Source of the DNA: Phenylobacterium sp.
GTDB taxonomy: Bacteria > Pseudomonadota > Alphaproteobacteria > Caulobacterales > Caulobacteraceae
Reading direction: 5' to 3'
DNA length: 64,000 nt
NCBI RefSeq assembly: GCF_030693405.1
Contig: NZ_JAUYAW010000007.1
Coordinates: forward strand, 1-64,000
Position numbers and translations under genes: made by a program. Shown here piece by piece: positions 57,248 to 64,000 of the stretch; positions within the stretch are counted from its first letter, which is position 1, and every line of letters starts with the position of its first letter. The notes beneath the pieces were generated by a model. The model did not search any database. It saw only the letters and a program-made list of their open reading frames with translations, and was not told the origin of the DNA.

Positions 57248-58102
57248 ATGATCCGCATGACCCTGATCGCCGCCCTCGCATTTGCGACGGCGGCCGCGCC
57301 CGCCGCGGCCCAGCCAATGGCCCAGGCCGAACCCGCCGCGCCGACCGCTGCGGATTGGCGCTCGCCCGACGCCGAGAACGTCATGGTGATCGACACCAAC
57401 AAGGGGCGGGTCTTCGTCGAACTTGCCCCCCGTCTGGCGCCGACCCATGTGGAGCGGATCAGGACGCTCACCCGCCAGGGCTTCTATGACGGGCGCAGCT
57501 TCTTCCGCGTCATCGACGTCTTCATGGCCCAGACGGGCGACCCGCTGGACTCTGGCGCCGGCGGCTCGGATCTGCCTGACATGAGCGCCGAATTCACCTT
57601 TCGCCGGGGGGCGGCCGATCCCTTCGTGCCGGTGGCCGACACCGGCGGCAGCCAGACGGGCTTTGTCGGCGTCGTGCCGGTCATGACCCAGAGCCCGATG
57701 CTGATGGCCATGACCGCCGACCAGAAGGTCACCGGGTGGGCCCTGTTCTGTCCAGGCGTCGCCGGCATGGCCCGCGGCTCGGAGGAGAATTCAGCCAACA
57801 GCCAGTTCTTCCTGATGCGCCAGGCCTATCCGTCGCTGGAGAAGCGCTACACCGCCTTCGGGCGGGTGGTGGCGGGCCTTGAGGTGGTCCGCGCCATCAA
57901 GACCGGCGAGCCGGTGGCCGCGCCGCAGGACCAGATGACCAAGGTGCGCATGCTCGCCGATATTCCGGCGGCCGAGCGCCCGACCTTGCGCGTTGTCGAT
58001 ACGGCGGGCCCCTGGTTCGCCGCCCAGGTTGCGCAACAGCGCGCCGAAGACGGGGCCGATTTCTCGGCCTGCAATCTCAAAATCCCTTCCGAGGTAAAGT
58101 GA
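57248..58102 (+). CDS. Periplasmic peptidyl-prolyl cis-trans isomerase (cyclophilin)
   Basis: A 284-residue protein with a signal peptide (about 1-22, ending AAAQP) and a cyclophilin domain (about 40-220). FYDGRSFFRVIDVFMAQTGDPL, GGSQTGFVGVVPVMTQ, SEENSANSQFFLMRQAYPSL and YTAFGRVVAGLEVVRAIKTG are the landmark segments. It should help outer membrane or periplasmic proteins fold. An extended C-terminal tail of about 60 residues follows the domain. The stop overlaps the ATG of the next cyclophilin. Confidence 0.92.
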   Translation: MIRMTLIAALAFATAAAPAAAQPMAQAEPAAPTAADWRSPDAENVMVIDTNKGRVFVELAPRLAPTHVERIRTLTRQGFYDGRSFFRVIDVFMAQTGDPLDSGAGGSDLPDMSAEFTFRRGAADPFVPVADTGGSQTGFVGVVPVMTQSPMLMAMTADQKVTGWALFCPGVAGMARGSEENSANSQFFLMRQAYPSLEKRYTAFGRVVAGLEVVRAIKTGEPVAAPQDQMTKVRMLADIPAAERPTLRVVDTAGPWFAAQVAQQRAEDGADFSACNLKIPSEVK

Positions 58103-58563
58103 TGGATTCCGAAAACACCCTGATCATGACGCTGGAGTCCGGTCCGGTGACCATTCGCCTGCGGCCCGACCTGGCGCCTGGCCACGTGGCCCGCATCAAG
58201 GAACTGGCCCGCGAGGGCTTCTATGACGGTGTCGTCTTCCACCGGGTCATTCCGGGGTTCATGGCCCAGGGCGGCGACCCCACGGGCACCGGCTCGGGCG
58301 GCTCGAACAAGCCGAACCTGAAGGCCGAGTTCAACGCCGAGCCCCATGTGCGCGGCGTCTGCTCCATGGCCCGCACCGCCGTCCCGGACTCTGCCAACAG
58401 CCAGTTCTTCATCTGCTTCGACGACGCCCGCTTCCTGGATGGCCAGTACACGGTCTGGGGCGAGGTTTCCGAGGGCATGGAACTCATCGACGCCCTGCCC
58501 AAGGGCGAGCCGCCGCGCAGCCCGGGCAAGATTGTCTCCATGAAGGTCGCCGCCGACGCTTGA
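58102..58563 (+). CDS. Cytoplasmic peptidyl-prolyl cis-trans isomerase (cyclophilin)
   Basis: A 153-residue single-domain cyclophilin with no signal peptide. FYDGVVFHRVIPGFMAQGGDP, SMARTAVPDSANSQFF and YTVWGEVSEGMELIDALPKG are the active-site landmarks (Arg of HRVIPGF, SANSQFF). The ATG at 58102 overlaps the previous TGA; an in-frame GTG just before it is less likely. With its exported neighbour this makes a tandem pair for cytoplasm and periplasm. Confidence 0.95.
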   Translation: MDSENTLIMTLESGPVTIRLRPDLAPGHVARIKELAREGFYDGVVFHRVIPGFMAQGGDPTGTGSGGSNKPNLKAEFNAEPHVRGVCSMARTAVPDSANSQFFICFDDARFLDGQYTVWGEVSEGMELIDALPKGEPPRSPGKIVSMKVAADA

Positions 58564-58576
58564 GGCCTCGGCAATC

Positions 58577-58603
58577 CCCCGGCCGGCGTTCAGTCGGCCG
58601 GGG
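58577..58603. terminator. Bidirectional terminator with a stop codon in its loop
   Basis: CCCCGGCCG (58577-58585) pairs perfectly with CGGCCGGGG (58595-58603). The TGA of the minus-strand gene (58590-58592) lies in the 9-base loop, the same arrangement as at 38732. Confidence 0.75.
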
Positions 58604-59585
58604 ATAGCGCCAGGGTCACGATCACCGGGAAGTGGTCAGATCCCAAAGATGGCCCGCGCTCCACGTTCACCGTCTTCCAGTCGGCCCCCGCATAGACGTG
58701 GTCGATGGCCAGGAAGGGCAGGGGCATGTGGATGTTCCAGCGCGAAAACGCCATGGCCGGCCAGGTCAGCATCGACCGGTTCCGCCGGGTCAGGCCCAGC
58801 GCCTTGTCCTGTCGACGCAGGGTGAAGGACCAGGGCGTCGAGTTGAAATCGCCGGTGATGATGAGCCGGTCGCGGTCATAGAGCTCGGCGATCTTGGTCA
58901 GGCGCAGGCTCTGTTGCTGCTGCGGCCCGGCCGGAATCGGCCACGTGTAATGGGCCCCAATGACCGTGAAATCCCCCCCTGGCGCATCAAAAGTGGCCCT
59001 TGTGGCGGGGAAATAGGACCCTTCGCTGACCCGTGGCAGGCCGCCGGAGACCGGGGCGACCTTGCTGTAGATGATCACTTCGCAGCGATCGTCGGGATCG
59101 CAGGTGCGGTGGTAGTCGCCCCGAGCCTCAAGGGCGCGCTGGAAACGGCGGCTGGATTCTTCGACGACGATGATGTCCGGATCCTGGGCGACCAGCCAGT
59201 CGGCGGTCTCGTCCATGGTCTGGTTGCGACCGCTCCAGGTGTTCATCTGGATAATCTTCAGCTGGGCGAGTTCGGCGCCCTCGGCGTCTGACGCCCGGTG
59301 GGTGTCGCGCACCATTTCCGGGAGGATCAAAACGCCGGCGAGCGCCACGGCCAGGGCTGCGGAGCCCAGAGTGACGCGTCGCAGCAGGCTCTTCGGCGTC
59401 AGGGCCGCCATCAGGGCCGCGGCCATGGCCAGGACCAGGAAAACCAGGGCGAAATGCGTGGCGATGTCGAGGCGGTCGCTGAACCGACCCCCCTGGGCGG
59501 CCAGCATAGCCAGGGCCGAACCCACCGCCAGGGCAGCGGCGATGTCTTCCAGGATCCGGGTGATGACGACTCGCACGAGGCCCAT
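58590..59585 (-). CDS. Endonuclease/exonuclease/phosphatase (EEP) family protein with N-terminal membrane segments
   Basis: A 331-residue protein. Three hydrophobic helices fill about residues 1-95. The catalytic EEP domain (about 105-330) faces the periplasm by inference, with QMNTWSG and DIIVVEE (metal Glu), the ITGDFNSTPWS motif and the final GSDHFPVIVTL (catalytic His). Members cut DNA, or phospholipid or phosphoester bonds; this subgroup is often called UPF or EEP with unclear substrate. The stop codon sits in a terminator loop. Divergent from queA. Confidence 0.88.
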   Translation of the reverse strand: MGLVRVVITRILEDIAAALAVGSALAMLAAQGGRFSDRLDIATHFALVFLVLAMAAALMAALTPKSLLRRVTLGSAALAVALAGVLILPEMVRDTHRASDAEGAELAQLKIIQMNTWSGRNQTMDETADWLVAQDPDIIVVEESSRRFQRALEARGDYHRTCDPDDRCEVIIYSKVAPVSGGLPRVSEGSYFPATRATFDAPGGDFTVIGAHYTWPIPAGPQQQQSLRLTKIAELYDRDRLIITGDFNSTPWSFTLRRQDKALGLTRRNRSMLTWPAMAFSRWNIHMPLPFLAIDHVYAGADWKTVNVERGPSLGSDHFPVIVTLALSPAD

Positions 59586-59649
59586 GGATCGCCTCTAGCA
59601 TGAGCCTGCGCTTGACGCGCGGGGTCTCGCATGGCCTGAGGCGGGTCAC

Positions 59650-60726
59650 ATGAAGACCGCCGATTTTGACTTCGATCTGCCTGACAGCGCCATCGCCCTG
59701 CGGCCAGCCCAGCCCAGGGACGCCGCGCGCATGTTGCGGGTCATCCCAGGCCAACCGCTGGCTGACCTGCAGGTGCGCGACCTGCCTGGCGAGCTACGGG
59801 CGGGCGACATCCTGGTGCTGAACGACACCCGGGTGATCCCGGCCAGGCTCAGCGGCCGACGGACCCGGGGCGAAAGCGTCGTCGCCGTGGAGGCCACCCT
59901 GCACAAGCGGGTCTCGTCCTCCCGCTGGAGCGCCTTCATGCGGCCTGGCAAGCGCCTGGCGCCCGGCGACCGGGTAGGCTTCGGCGAGACCGAGGACCGC
60001 GCCTGCCTGCTGGGGACGCTCGACGCCACCGTGGTCGAGAAGGGGGAGGGCGGCGAAATCCTGCTGGCGTTCGATCTGTCGGGTCCGGCCCTGGACGAGG
60101 CGATCAAGGCCCGCGGGGCCATGCCCCTGCCGCCCTATATCGCCGCCAAGCGCCCCGAGGACGATCAGGACCAGACCGACTATCAGACGGTCTACGCCCA
60201 GGCCGACGGCTCGGTGGCCGCGCCCACGGCGGGTCTGCACTTCACCCCTGAACTCCTGGCGCGGCTGGGCGAGGCCGGCGTCGAGACCTGCTTCGTCACC
60301 CTGCATGTGGGGGCCGGCACCTTCCTGCCGGTCAAGGTGGACGACATCTCAGGCCACCGCATGCATGCCGAGTTCGGCGAGGTGAGCCCGGAAACCGCCG
60401 ATCGACTCAACCGCGCCCGGGCCGCAGGCGGCCGGATCATCTGCGTCGGCACCACCTCCCTGCGGCTTGTGGAGAGCGCGGCGGGGGAGGATGGCGTCGT
60501 GCGCCCATTCGCTGACGACACCGCCATCTTCATCACTCCGGGCTACCGGTTCCGGGCGGCCGACGGGCTGATGACCAATTTCCATCTGCCGCGCTCGACC
60601 CTGTTCATGCTGGTCAGCGCGTTTTCGGGCCTGGAGACAATGCGGGCGGCCTACGCCCATGCCATCGAGTCCGGCTACCGCTTCTATTCCTATGGCGACG
60701 CCAGCCTGCTCTGGAGGGCCGACTGA
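59650..60726 (+). CDS. queA: S-adenosylmethionine:tRNA ribosyltransferase-isomerase
   Basis: A 358-residue enzyme of queuosine synthesis; it turns preQ1 in tRNA into epoxyqueuosine with SAM. The start is [20 protein letters not shown]. The family signatures are [27 protein letters not shown] and [20 protein letters not shown]. The stop and the tgt ATG overlap in one base (TGATG at 60724-60728), so it is coupled to tgt, as is usual. Confidence 0.97.
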   Translation: MKTADFDFDLPDSAIALRPAQPRDAARMLRVIPGQPLADLQVRDLPGELRAGDILVLNDTRVIPARLSGRRTRGESVVAVEATLHKRVSSSRWSAFMRPGKRLAPGDRVGFGETEDRACLLGTLDATVVEKGEGGEILLAFDLSGPALDEAIKARGAMPLPPYIAAKRPEDDQDQTDYQTVYAQADGSVAAPTAGLHFTPELLARLGEAGVETCFVTLHVGAGTFLPVKVDDISGHRMHAEFGEVSPETADRLNRARAAGGRIICVGTTSLRLVESAAGEDGVVRPFADDTAIFITPGYRFRAADGLMTNFHLPRSTLFMLVSAFSGLETMRAAYAHAIESGYRFYSYGDASLLWRAD

Positions 60727-61841
60727 TGGCCGCCTTTCCTTTCGAGATCGCCGCCACGGACGGCGCCGCACGCACCGGCGTGCTCAAGACCGCCCGCGGC
60801 GATATCCGCACGCCCGCCTTCATGCCGGTAGGGACAGCCGCCACGGTAAAGGCCCTGACCGTGGACCAGGTGGCCTCCACCGGCGCCGACATCATCCTCG
60901 GCAACACCTATCACCTGATGCTGCGGCCGGGCGCCGAGCGGGTGTCGCGCCTGGGCGGGCTGCATCGCTTCATGCGCTGGGAGAAGCCGATCCTCACCGA
61001 TTCCGGCGGCTTCCAGGTGATGTCGCTCTCCAACATCGCCAAGGTGACCGAAGAGGCCGTGACCTTCGCCAGCCACATTGATGGCTCGCGTCACGTGCTG
61101 TCGCCCGAGCGCTCGGTCGAGATCCAGGCCGACCTGCTGGGCTCCGACATCGTCATGCAGTTGGACGAATGCGTCGCCTGGCCGGCCGAGGAAACCCGCG
61201 CGGCTGAGGCCCTGCGGCTATCGGCCCGCTGGGGCGCGCGCTGCAAGGCGGCGTTCGGCGAGCGGGAGCATCAGGCCCTGTTCGGCATCCAGCAGGGCTC
61301 GACGATCGAGGCCCTGCGCCGGGAATCGGCCGAGCGGTTGATCGAGATCGGCTTCGACGGCTACGCCATCGGCGGCCTGGCCGTGGGCGAGGGCCATGAG
61401 GCCATGTGCGAGGTGCTGGACTATGCGCCAGGCCTGCTGCCGGCTGATCGGCCGCGCTATTTGATGGGGGTGGGCAAGCCCATCGACCTGGTGGAGGCCG
61501 TGGCCCGCGGGGTGGATATGTTCGACTGCGTCCTGCCGACCAGGTCAGGCCGCCATGGCCAGGCCTGGACCTGGAACGGTCCTATCAATCTGAAGAACGC
61601 CCGCTTCGCCGAGGACGACACGCCGCTGGACGAGACCTCGGACTGCCCGGCCAGCCGGGATTATTCCAAGGCCTATCTGCACCACCTGGTGAAGGCCGAG
61701 GAGATCCTCGGGCAGGTGCTGCTCTCCTGGCACAATATCGCCCATTTCCAGGCCCTGACGGCGGCCATGCGTGCGGCTATCGCCGAGGGGCGGTTCGAGG
61801 CCTTCCGCCGGGACTTCCGCAGCGCTCAGCGGACGGGATAG
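60726..61841 (+). CDS. tgt: tRNA-guanine transglycosylase, with unusual zinc site
   Basis: A 371-residue enzyme that swaps guanine-34 of tRNA for preQ1. The active site is intact: the nucleophile region [14 protein letters not shown] and the earlier [13 protein letters not shown] (Asp). In E. coli the zinc is held by C-x-C-x2-C plus a His. Here that segment reads [18 protein letters not shown], with Ser in the first and third Cys positions, though the later His in [10 protein letters not shown] remains. Two of the four ligands are thus missing. Activity is probably retained, but structural zinc may be lost. Co-transcribed with queA. Confidence 0.95.
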   Translation: MAAFPFEIAATDGAARTGVLKTARGDIRTPAFMPVGTAATVKALTVDQVASTGADIILGNTYHLMLRPGAERVSRLGGLHRFMRWEKPILTDSGGFQVMSLSNIAKVTEEAVTFASHIDGSRHVLSPERSVEIQADLLGSDIVMQLDECVAWPAEETRAAEALRLSARWGARCKAAFGEREHQALFGIQQGSTIEALRRESAERLIEIGFDGYAIGGLAVGEGHEAMCEVLDYAPGLLPADRPRYLMGVGKPIDLVEAVARGVDMFDCVLPTRSGRHGQAWTWNGPINLKNARFAEDDTPLDETSDCPASRDYSKAYLHHLVKAEEILGQVLLSWHNIAHFQALTAAMRAAIAEGRFEAFRRDFRSAQRTG

Positions 61842-62419
61842 CGGGGACGCAGCTCCTGCTGGATCACCTCGGGCTTTTCCCGCCCGTGGTTAGGGGTGGC
61901 CGGCGGGTTGCAGCCGCGCGCCTCGCCCAGACCCTTCAGATAGGCCCGCCGCACGCCGCCGGCGATGATGGCGTCGCGGACCAGATTGTCATGCTGCTCG
62001 GCGCCGCTCAGCTTGCGCACCCAGCCGCGGAACGGGATCACGTCCTGGGTGAAGCCGGCTACTGCCCCGAAGGCGGTGCTCCGCCCCTGGGACATCAGGT
62101 CGTCCTCATCGACCGCCGCCTCATCGAGATCGGCACCCAGGGCCTGGTTCAGGGGGGTGATCAGGGCGATCAGCTGGGCGCAGGTCGCCGGCTGCGGCCG
62201 CTGATAGGGATCAGCCTGAGCCTCCAGCAATACGGTCGGAATCTTCGTCCGCAGCAGGTTCACATCCCGCAGCGGCGCCGAGACCGCGCCTTCGAAGCTC
62301 TCGCGGGTGGCTTGGGAAGATGTCTGCACCTGAGGTGAGCCATCGGCGCGGGTGGTGGTGCAGCCGGCGAGCGCCAGGGCCAGAAGGGCGAGGGCGGGGG
62401 TAAGCGCGATACGGGTCAT
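61826..62419 (-). CDS. Predicted lipoprotein of unknown function
   Basis: A 197-residue protein. The signal is [20 protein letters not shown], with lipobox LAGC (Cys at residue 20). The mature protein has an Arg/Gln-rich stretch, one [18 protein letters not shown] segment and a [13 protein letters not shown] region. No family is recognised. The end overlaps tgt by 16 bases tail to tail. The promoter lies in the short gap toward tRNA-Lys. Confidence 0.75.
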   Translation of the reverse strand: MTRIALTPALALLALALAGCTTTRADGSPQVQTSSQATRESFEGAVSAPLRDVNLLRTKIPTVLLEAQADPYQRPQPATCAQLIALITPLNQALGADLDEAAVDEDDLMSQGRSTAFGAVAGFTQDVIPFRGWVRKLSGAEQHDNLVRDAIIAGGVRRAYLKGLGEARGCNPPATPNHGREKPEVIQQELRPRYPVR

Positions 62420-62537
62420 GGTCCAAGTTTATCCCCGAGCGATCCGAACAGGAAACACCCAAGCCTCACTTGCCCGAGTCGGACCTGCGCCCTATGGTCC
62501 GCCCCCTTCGACCGGCGCCCATTCCGCGCCATGTCGT

Positions 62538-62612
62538 GGGCCGGTAGCTCAGTGGTAGAGCATTCGACTTTTAATCGAATGGTCGTGGGTTCGACCCCCA
62601 CCCGGCCTACCA
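62538..62612 (+). tRNA. tRNA-Lys (anticodon TTT)
   Basis: A 75-nt cloverleaf with encoded CCA. The acceptor stem GGGCCGG pairs with CCGGCCT (first pair G-T). The D arm is GCTCAGTGGTAGAGC and the anticodon loop CTTTTAA holds TTT at 62570-62572. The T arm is GTGGGTTCGACCCCCAC. Lys is assigned from the anticodon. Confidence 0.95.
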
Positions 62613-62733
62613 ATCCTTCCCAGGATTGCCGCGTCTCCATCGGACGTGAGGGCGGCTCTAATATTCCGCAATTCTGGAAATGTGATAGACGGAGCGCTTC
62701 GCGGCGCGGGCGCCGTGCCGGTGAGGAACGATC

Positions 62734-63792
62734 ATGTCGGTTTTTGAGCGCTATCTGACGCTTTGGGTGGGTCTGGCCATCGTGGCCGGCATCGGGCTTG
62801 GGCAGGTGTTCCCGGACATCTTCCAAGCGGTGGCCGCCCTGGAGGTGGCCAGCGTCAACCTGCCGGTGGCCGTGCTGATCTGGGCCATGATCATCCCCAT
62901 GCTGGTGAAGATCGACTTCCGCGCCCTGGGCGGGGTGGCGGCGCATTGGCGGGGTATCAGCGTCACCCTGTTCGCAAACTGGGCGGTCAAGCCCTTCACC
63001 ATGGCCGCGCTGGGCTGGCTGTTCATCGGCTGGCTGTTCCGACCCCTGCTGCCCGAGGCGCAGATCGAATCCTATATCGCCGGCCTGATCCTGCTGGGCG
63101 CTGCGCCGTGCACGGCCATGGTCTTCGTCTGGAGCCATCTGACCAGGGGGGACGCGCCGTTCACCCTCAGCCAGGTCGCCCTGAACGACACGGTGATGGT
63201 GGTGGCCTTTGCGCCCATCGTCGCCCTGCTGCTGGGCCTGTCGGCGATCATCGTGCCCTGGGCGACCCTGCTGCTGTCGGTGGTGCTCTATATCCTGACG
63301 CCGGTGGCGATCTCACAGGTGCTGCGGGCCTGGCTGATCCGGTCCGGGCGGCTGGAGGCGTTTCTGAGCGCGGTGCAGCCCGTGGCCATCGCCGCCCTAC
63401 TGGGCACCGTGGTGCTGCTGTTCGCCTTCCAGGGGGAGCAGATCCTGGCCCAGCCGGTGGTGATCGCCCTGCTGGCCGTGCCCATCATCATCCAGACCTA
63501 TTTCATCTTCGGCCTGGCCTATCTGCTGAACCGCGCCACGGGCGAGATTCACGGTGTGGCCGGGCCCTCCGCGCTGATCGGGGCCAGCAACTTCTTCGAA
63601 CTGGCCGTGGCTGCGGCCATCAGCCTGTTTGGCCTGCAGTCGGGCGCGGCGCTCGCCACCGTGGTCGGGGTGCTGATCGAGGTGCCGGTCATGCTGACCC
63701 TGGTGGCGCTGGTGAACCGCTCGCGCCCCTGGTACGAGGCCGGCCGCCGGGTCCGCCAGCGGCTGCAAGGGACCGACCCCGCGGGAGGCTGA
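62734..63792 (+). CDS. acr3: Arsenite efflux transporter of the ACR3 family
   Basis: A 352-residue inner-membrane protein with about ten transmembrane helices. It belongs to the BASS/ACR3 superfamily: VLIWAMIIPMLVKIDF, GLILLGAAPCTAMVFVW with the essential Cys (residue 126) and ALNDTVMVVAFAPIV are ACR3 signatures. It exports arsenite. No arsR or arsC gene is next to it in this window. It begins 121 bases after tRNA-Lys. Confidence 0.93.
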   Translation: MSVFERYLTLWVGLAIVAGIGLGQVFPDIFQAVAALEVASVNLPVAVLIWAMIIPMLVKIDFRALGGVAAHWRGISVTLFANWAVKPFTMAALGWLFIGWLFRPLLPEAQIESYIAGLILLGAAPCTAMVFVWSHLTRGDAPFTLSQVALNDTVMVVAFAPIVALLLGLSAIIVPWATLLLSVVLYILTPVAISQVLRAWLIRSGRLEAFLSAVQPVAIAALLGTVVLLFAFQGEQILAQPVVIALLAVPIIIQTYFIFGLAYLLNRATGEIHGVAGPSALIGASNFFELAVAAAISLFGLQSGAALATVVGVLIEVPVMLTLVALVNRSRPWYEAGRRVRQRLQGTDPAGG

Positions 63793-63807
63793 CCACGGGC
63801 CGCCTCA

Positions 63808-63833
63808 CCGGTCCGGACCTAGGCCCGGACCGG
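63808..63833. terminator. Bidirectional terminator between acr3 and the copper-chaperone gene
   Basis: CCGGTCCGG (63808-63816) pairs perfectly with CCGGACCGG (63825-63833) around 8 bases. It lies between two converging genes. Confidence 0.7.
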
Positions 63834-63845
63834 GGGCGCTGGGGT

Positions 63846-64000
63846 TCAGTGGGCCATGCCGTGCGGCGCGGAGCGGATCTGCGCGGTGACGGTCTGGGCC
63901 GGAGCCTTTTCGAAGGTCAGGGTGAGCTCGACCTCGCCGCCTTCGTCCAGGGCGCCGGTGGGCGCCATCAACATCAGGTGTTCGGCGCCAGGCTTCAGGG
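63846..64000 (-). CDS. PCu(A)C-type copper chaperone, C-terminal part (cut by window)
   Basis: The minus strand is open from the right edge to a TGA at 63846-63848, giving 50 visible residues that begin LKPGAEHLMLMAPTG. The pattern EHLMLM, then GGEVELTLTFEKAPA, then HGMAH at the end matches the periplasmic copper chaperone PCu(A)C (DUF461). The HLMLM...HGM set includes part of its H-M-x10-M-x21-H-x-M copper site. It would deliver Cu(I) to cytochrome oxidase. The N terminus is outside the window. Confidence 0.82.
   Translation of the reverse strand, partial: LKPGAEHLMLMAPTGALDEGGEVELTLTFEKAPAQTVTAQIRSAPHGMAH

Noticed and set aside
59586-59649. preQ1 riboswitch before queA-tgt
   Set aside because: The gap is only 64 bases and shows no pseudoknot-like A-rich tail; nothing supports it.

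Overview
The window is a high-GC chromosomal stretch from an alphaproteobacterium of the family Caulobacteraceae. Phenylobacterium or Caulobacter is the best guess; the genus is inference. The evidence is a pcm-like / tolC / popZ / valS block, an alphaproteobacterial FlbT-FlaF flagellin-control pair, a FlmG-type flagellin glycosyltransferase, sigma-54 flagellin promoters with FlbD (ftr)-like enhancers, and a GAAC-N7-GAAC LexA operator. Most of the window is ordinary core genome. There are no insertion sequences, prophage genes or CRISPR arrays.

Layout. 1-6.9 kb: the end of a zinc-type dehydrogenase, tRNA-Cys, a PCMT-like protein, a TolC-family channel, the polar organiser PopZ and ValS. 6.9-17 kb: a hybrid histidine kinase, an acyl-CoA synthetase with TlyA, a glycine-zipper surface protein, an RlmD/TrmA-type RNA methyltransferase, a radical SAM protein, a small glycosyltransferase-like protein and a lytic transglycosylase. 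17-26 kb: a family-4-like uracil-DNA glycosylase, ETF-quinone oxidoreductase, a TPR lipoprotein, IspE, GlnK-AmtB, and two secreted proteins (one with a FAS1 domain) that share a C-terminal tail. 26-33 kb: glyQ-glyS-ppdK and a FabH-like synthase. 33-42 kb: a beta-barrel protein, a sterol-desaturase pair, an HD hydrolase / phosphatase / NadQ-like operon, a universal stress protein, a lipoprotein and a MoxR ATPase.

40.6-50 kb is the flagellin locus. flmG is divergent from flbT-flaF; then come two closely related flagellins, each with its own sigma-54 promoter, a FlaG-like protein, a third more divergent flagellin with no sigma-54 site that I could find, and a 926-residue FlaEY-like protein. From established work in Caulobacter, FlbT restrains flagellin mRNA translation until the hook is complete, FlaF supports flagellin secretion, and FlmG glycosylates flagellins. 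The locus therefore holds the filament subunits and their control and modification machinery together.

50-64 kb: small envelope proteins, ssb with a perfect LexA box, a bacterial alternative oxidase, two palindromic repeats, a DUF3617 protein, gyrA with an unusual quinolone-pocket residue, coaD, two cyclophilins, an EEP-family enzyme, queA-tgt (Tgt lacks two of the usual zinc cysteines), a lipoprotein, tRNA-Lys, an ACR3 arsenite exporter and the end of a PCu(A)C copper chaperone.

Nothing here is clearly an unknown system. The best leads are the split regulation of the flagellins, the double-ended FlaEY architecture, the shared secreted tail, and the residue losses in GyrA, Tgt and the uracil glycosylase.
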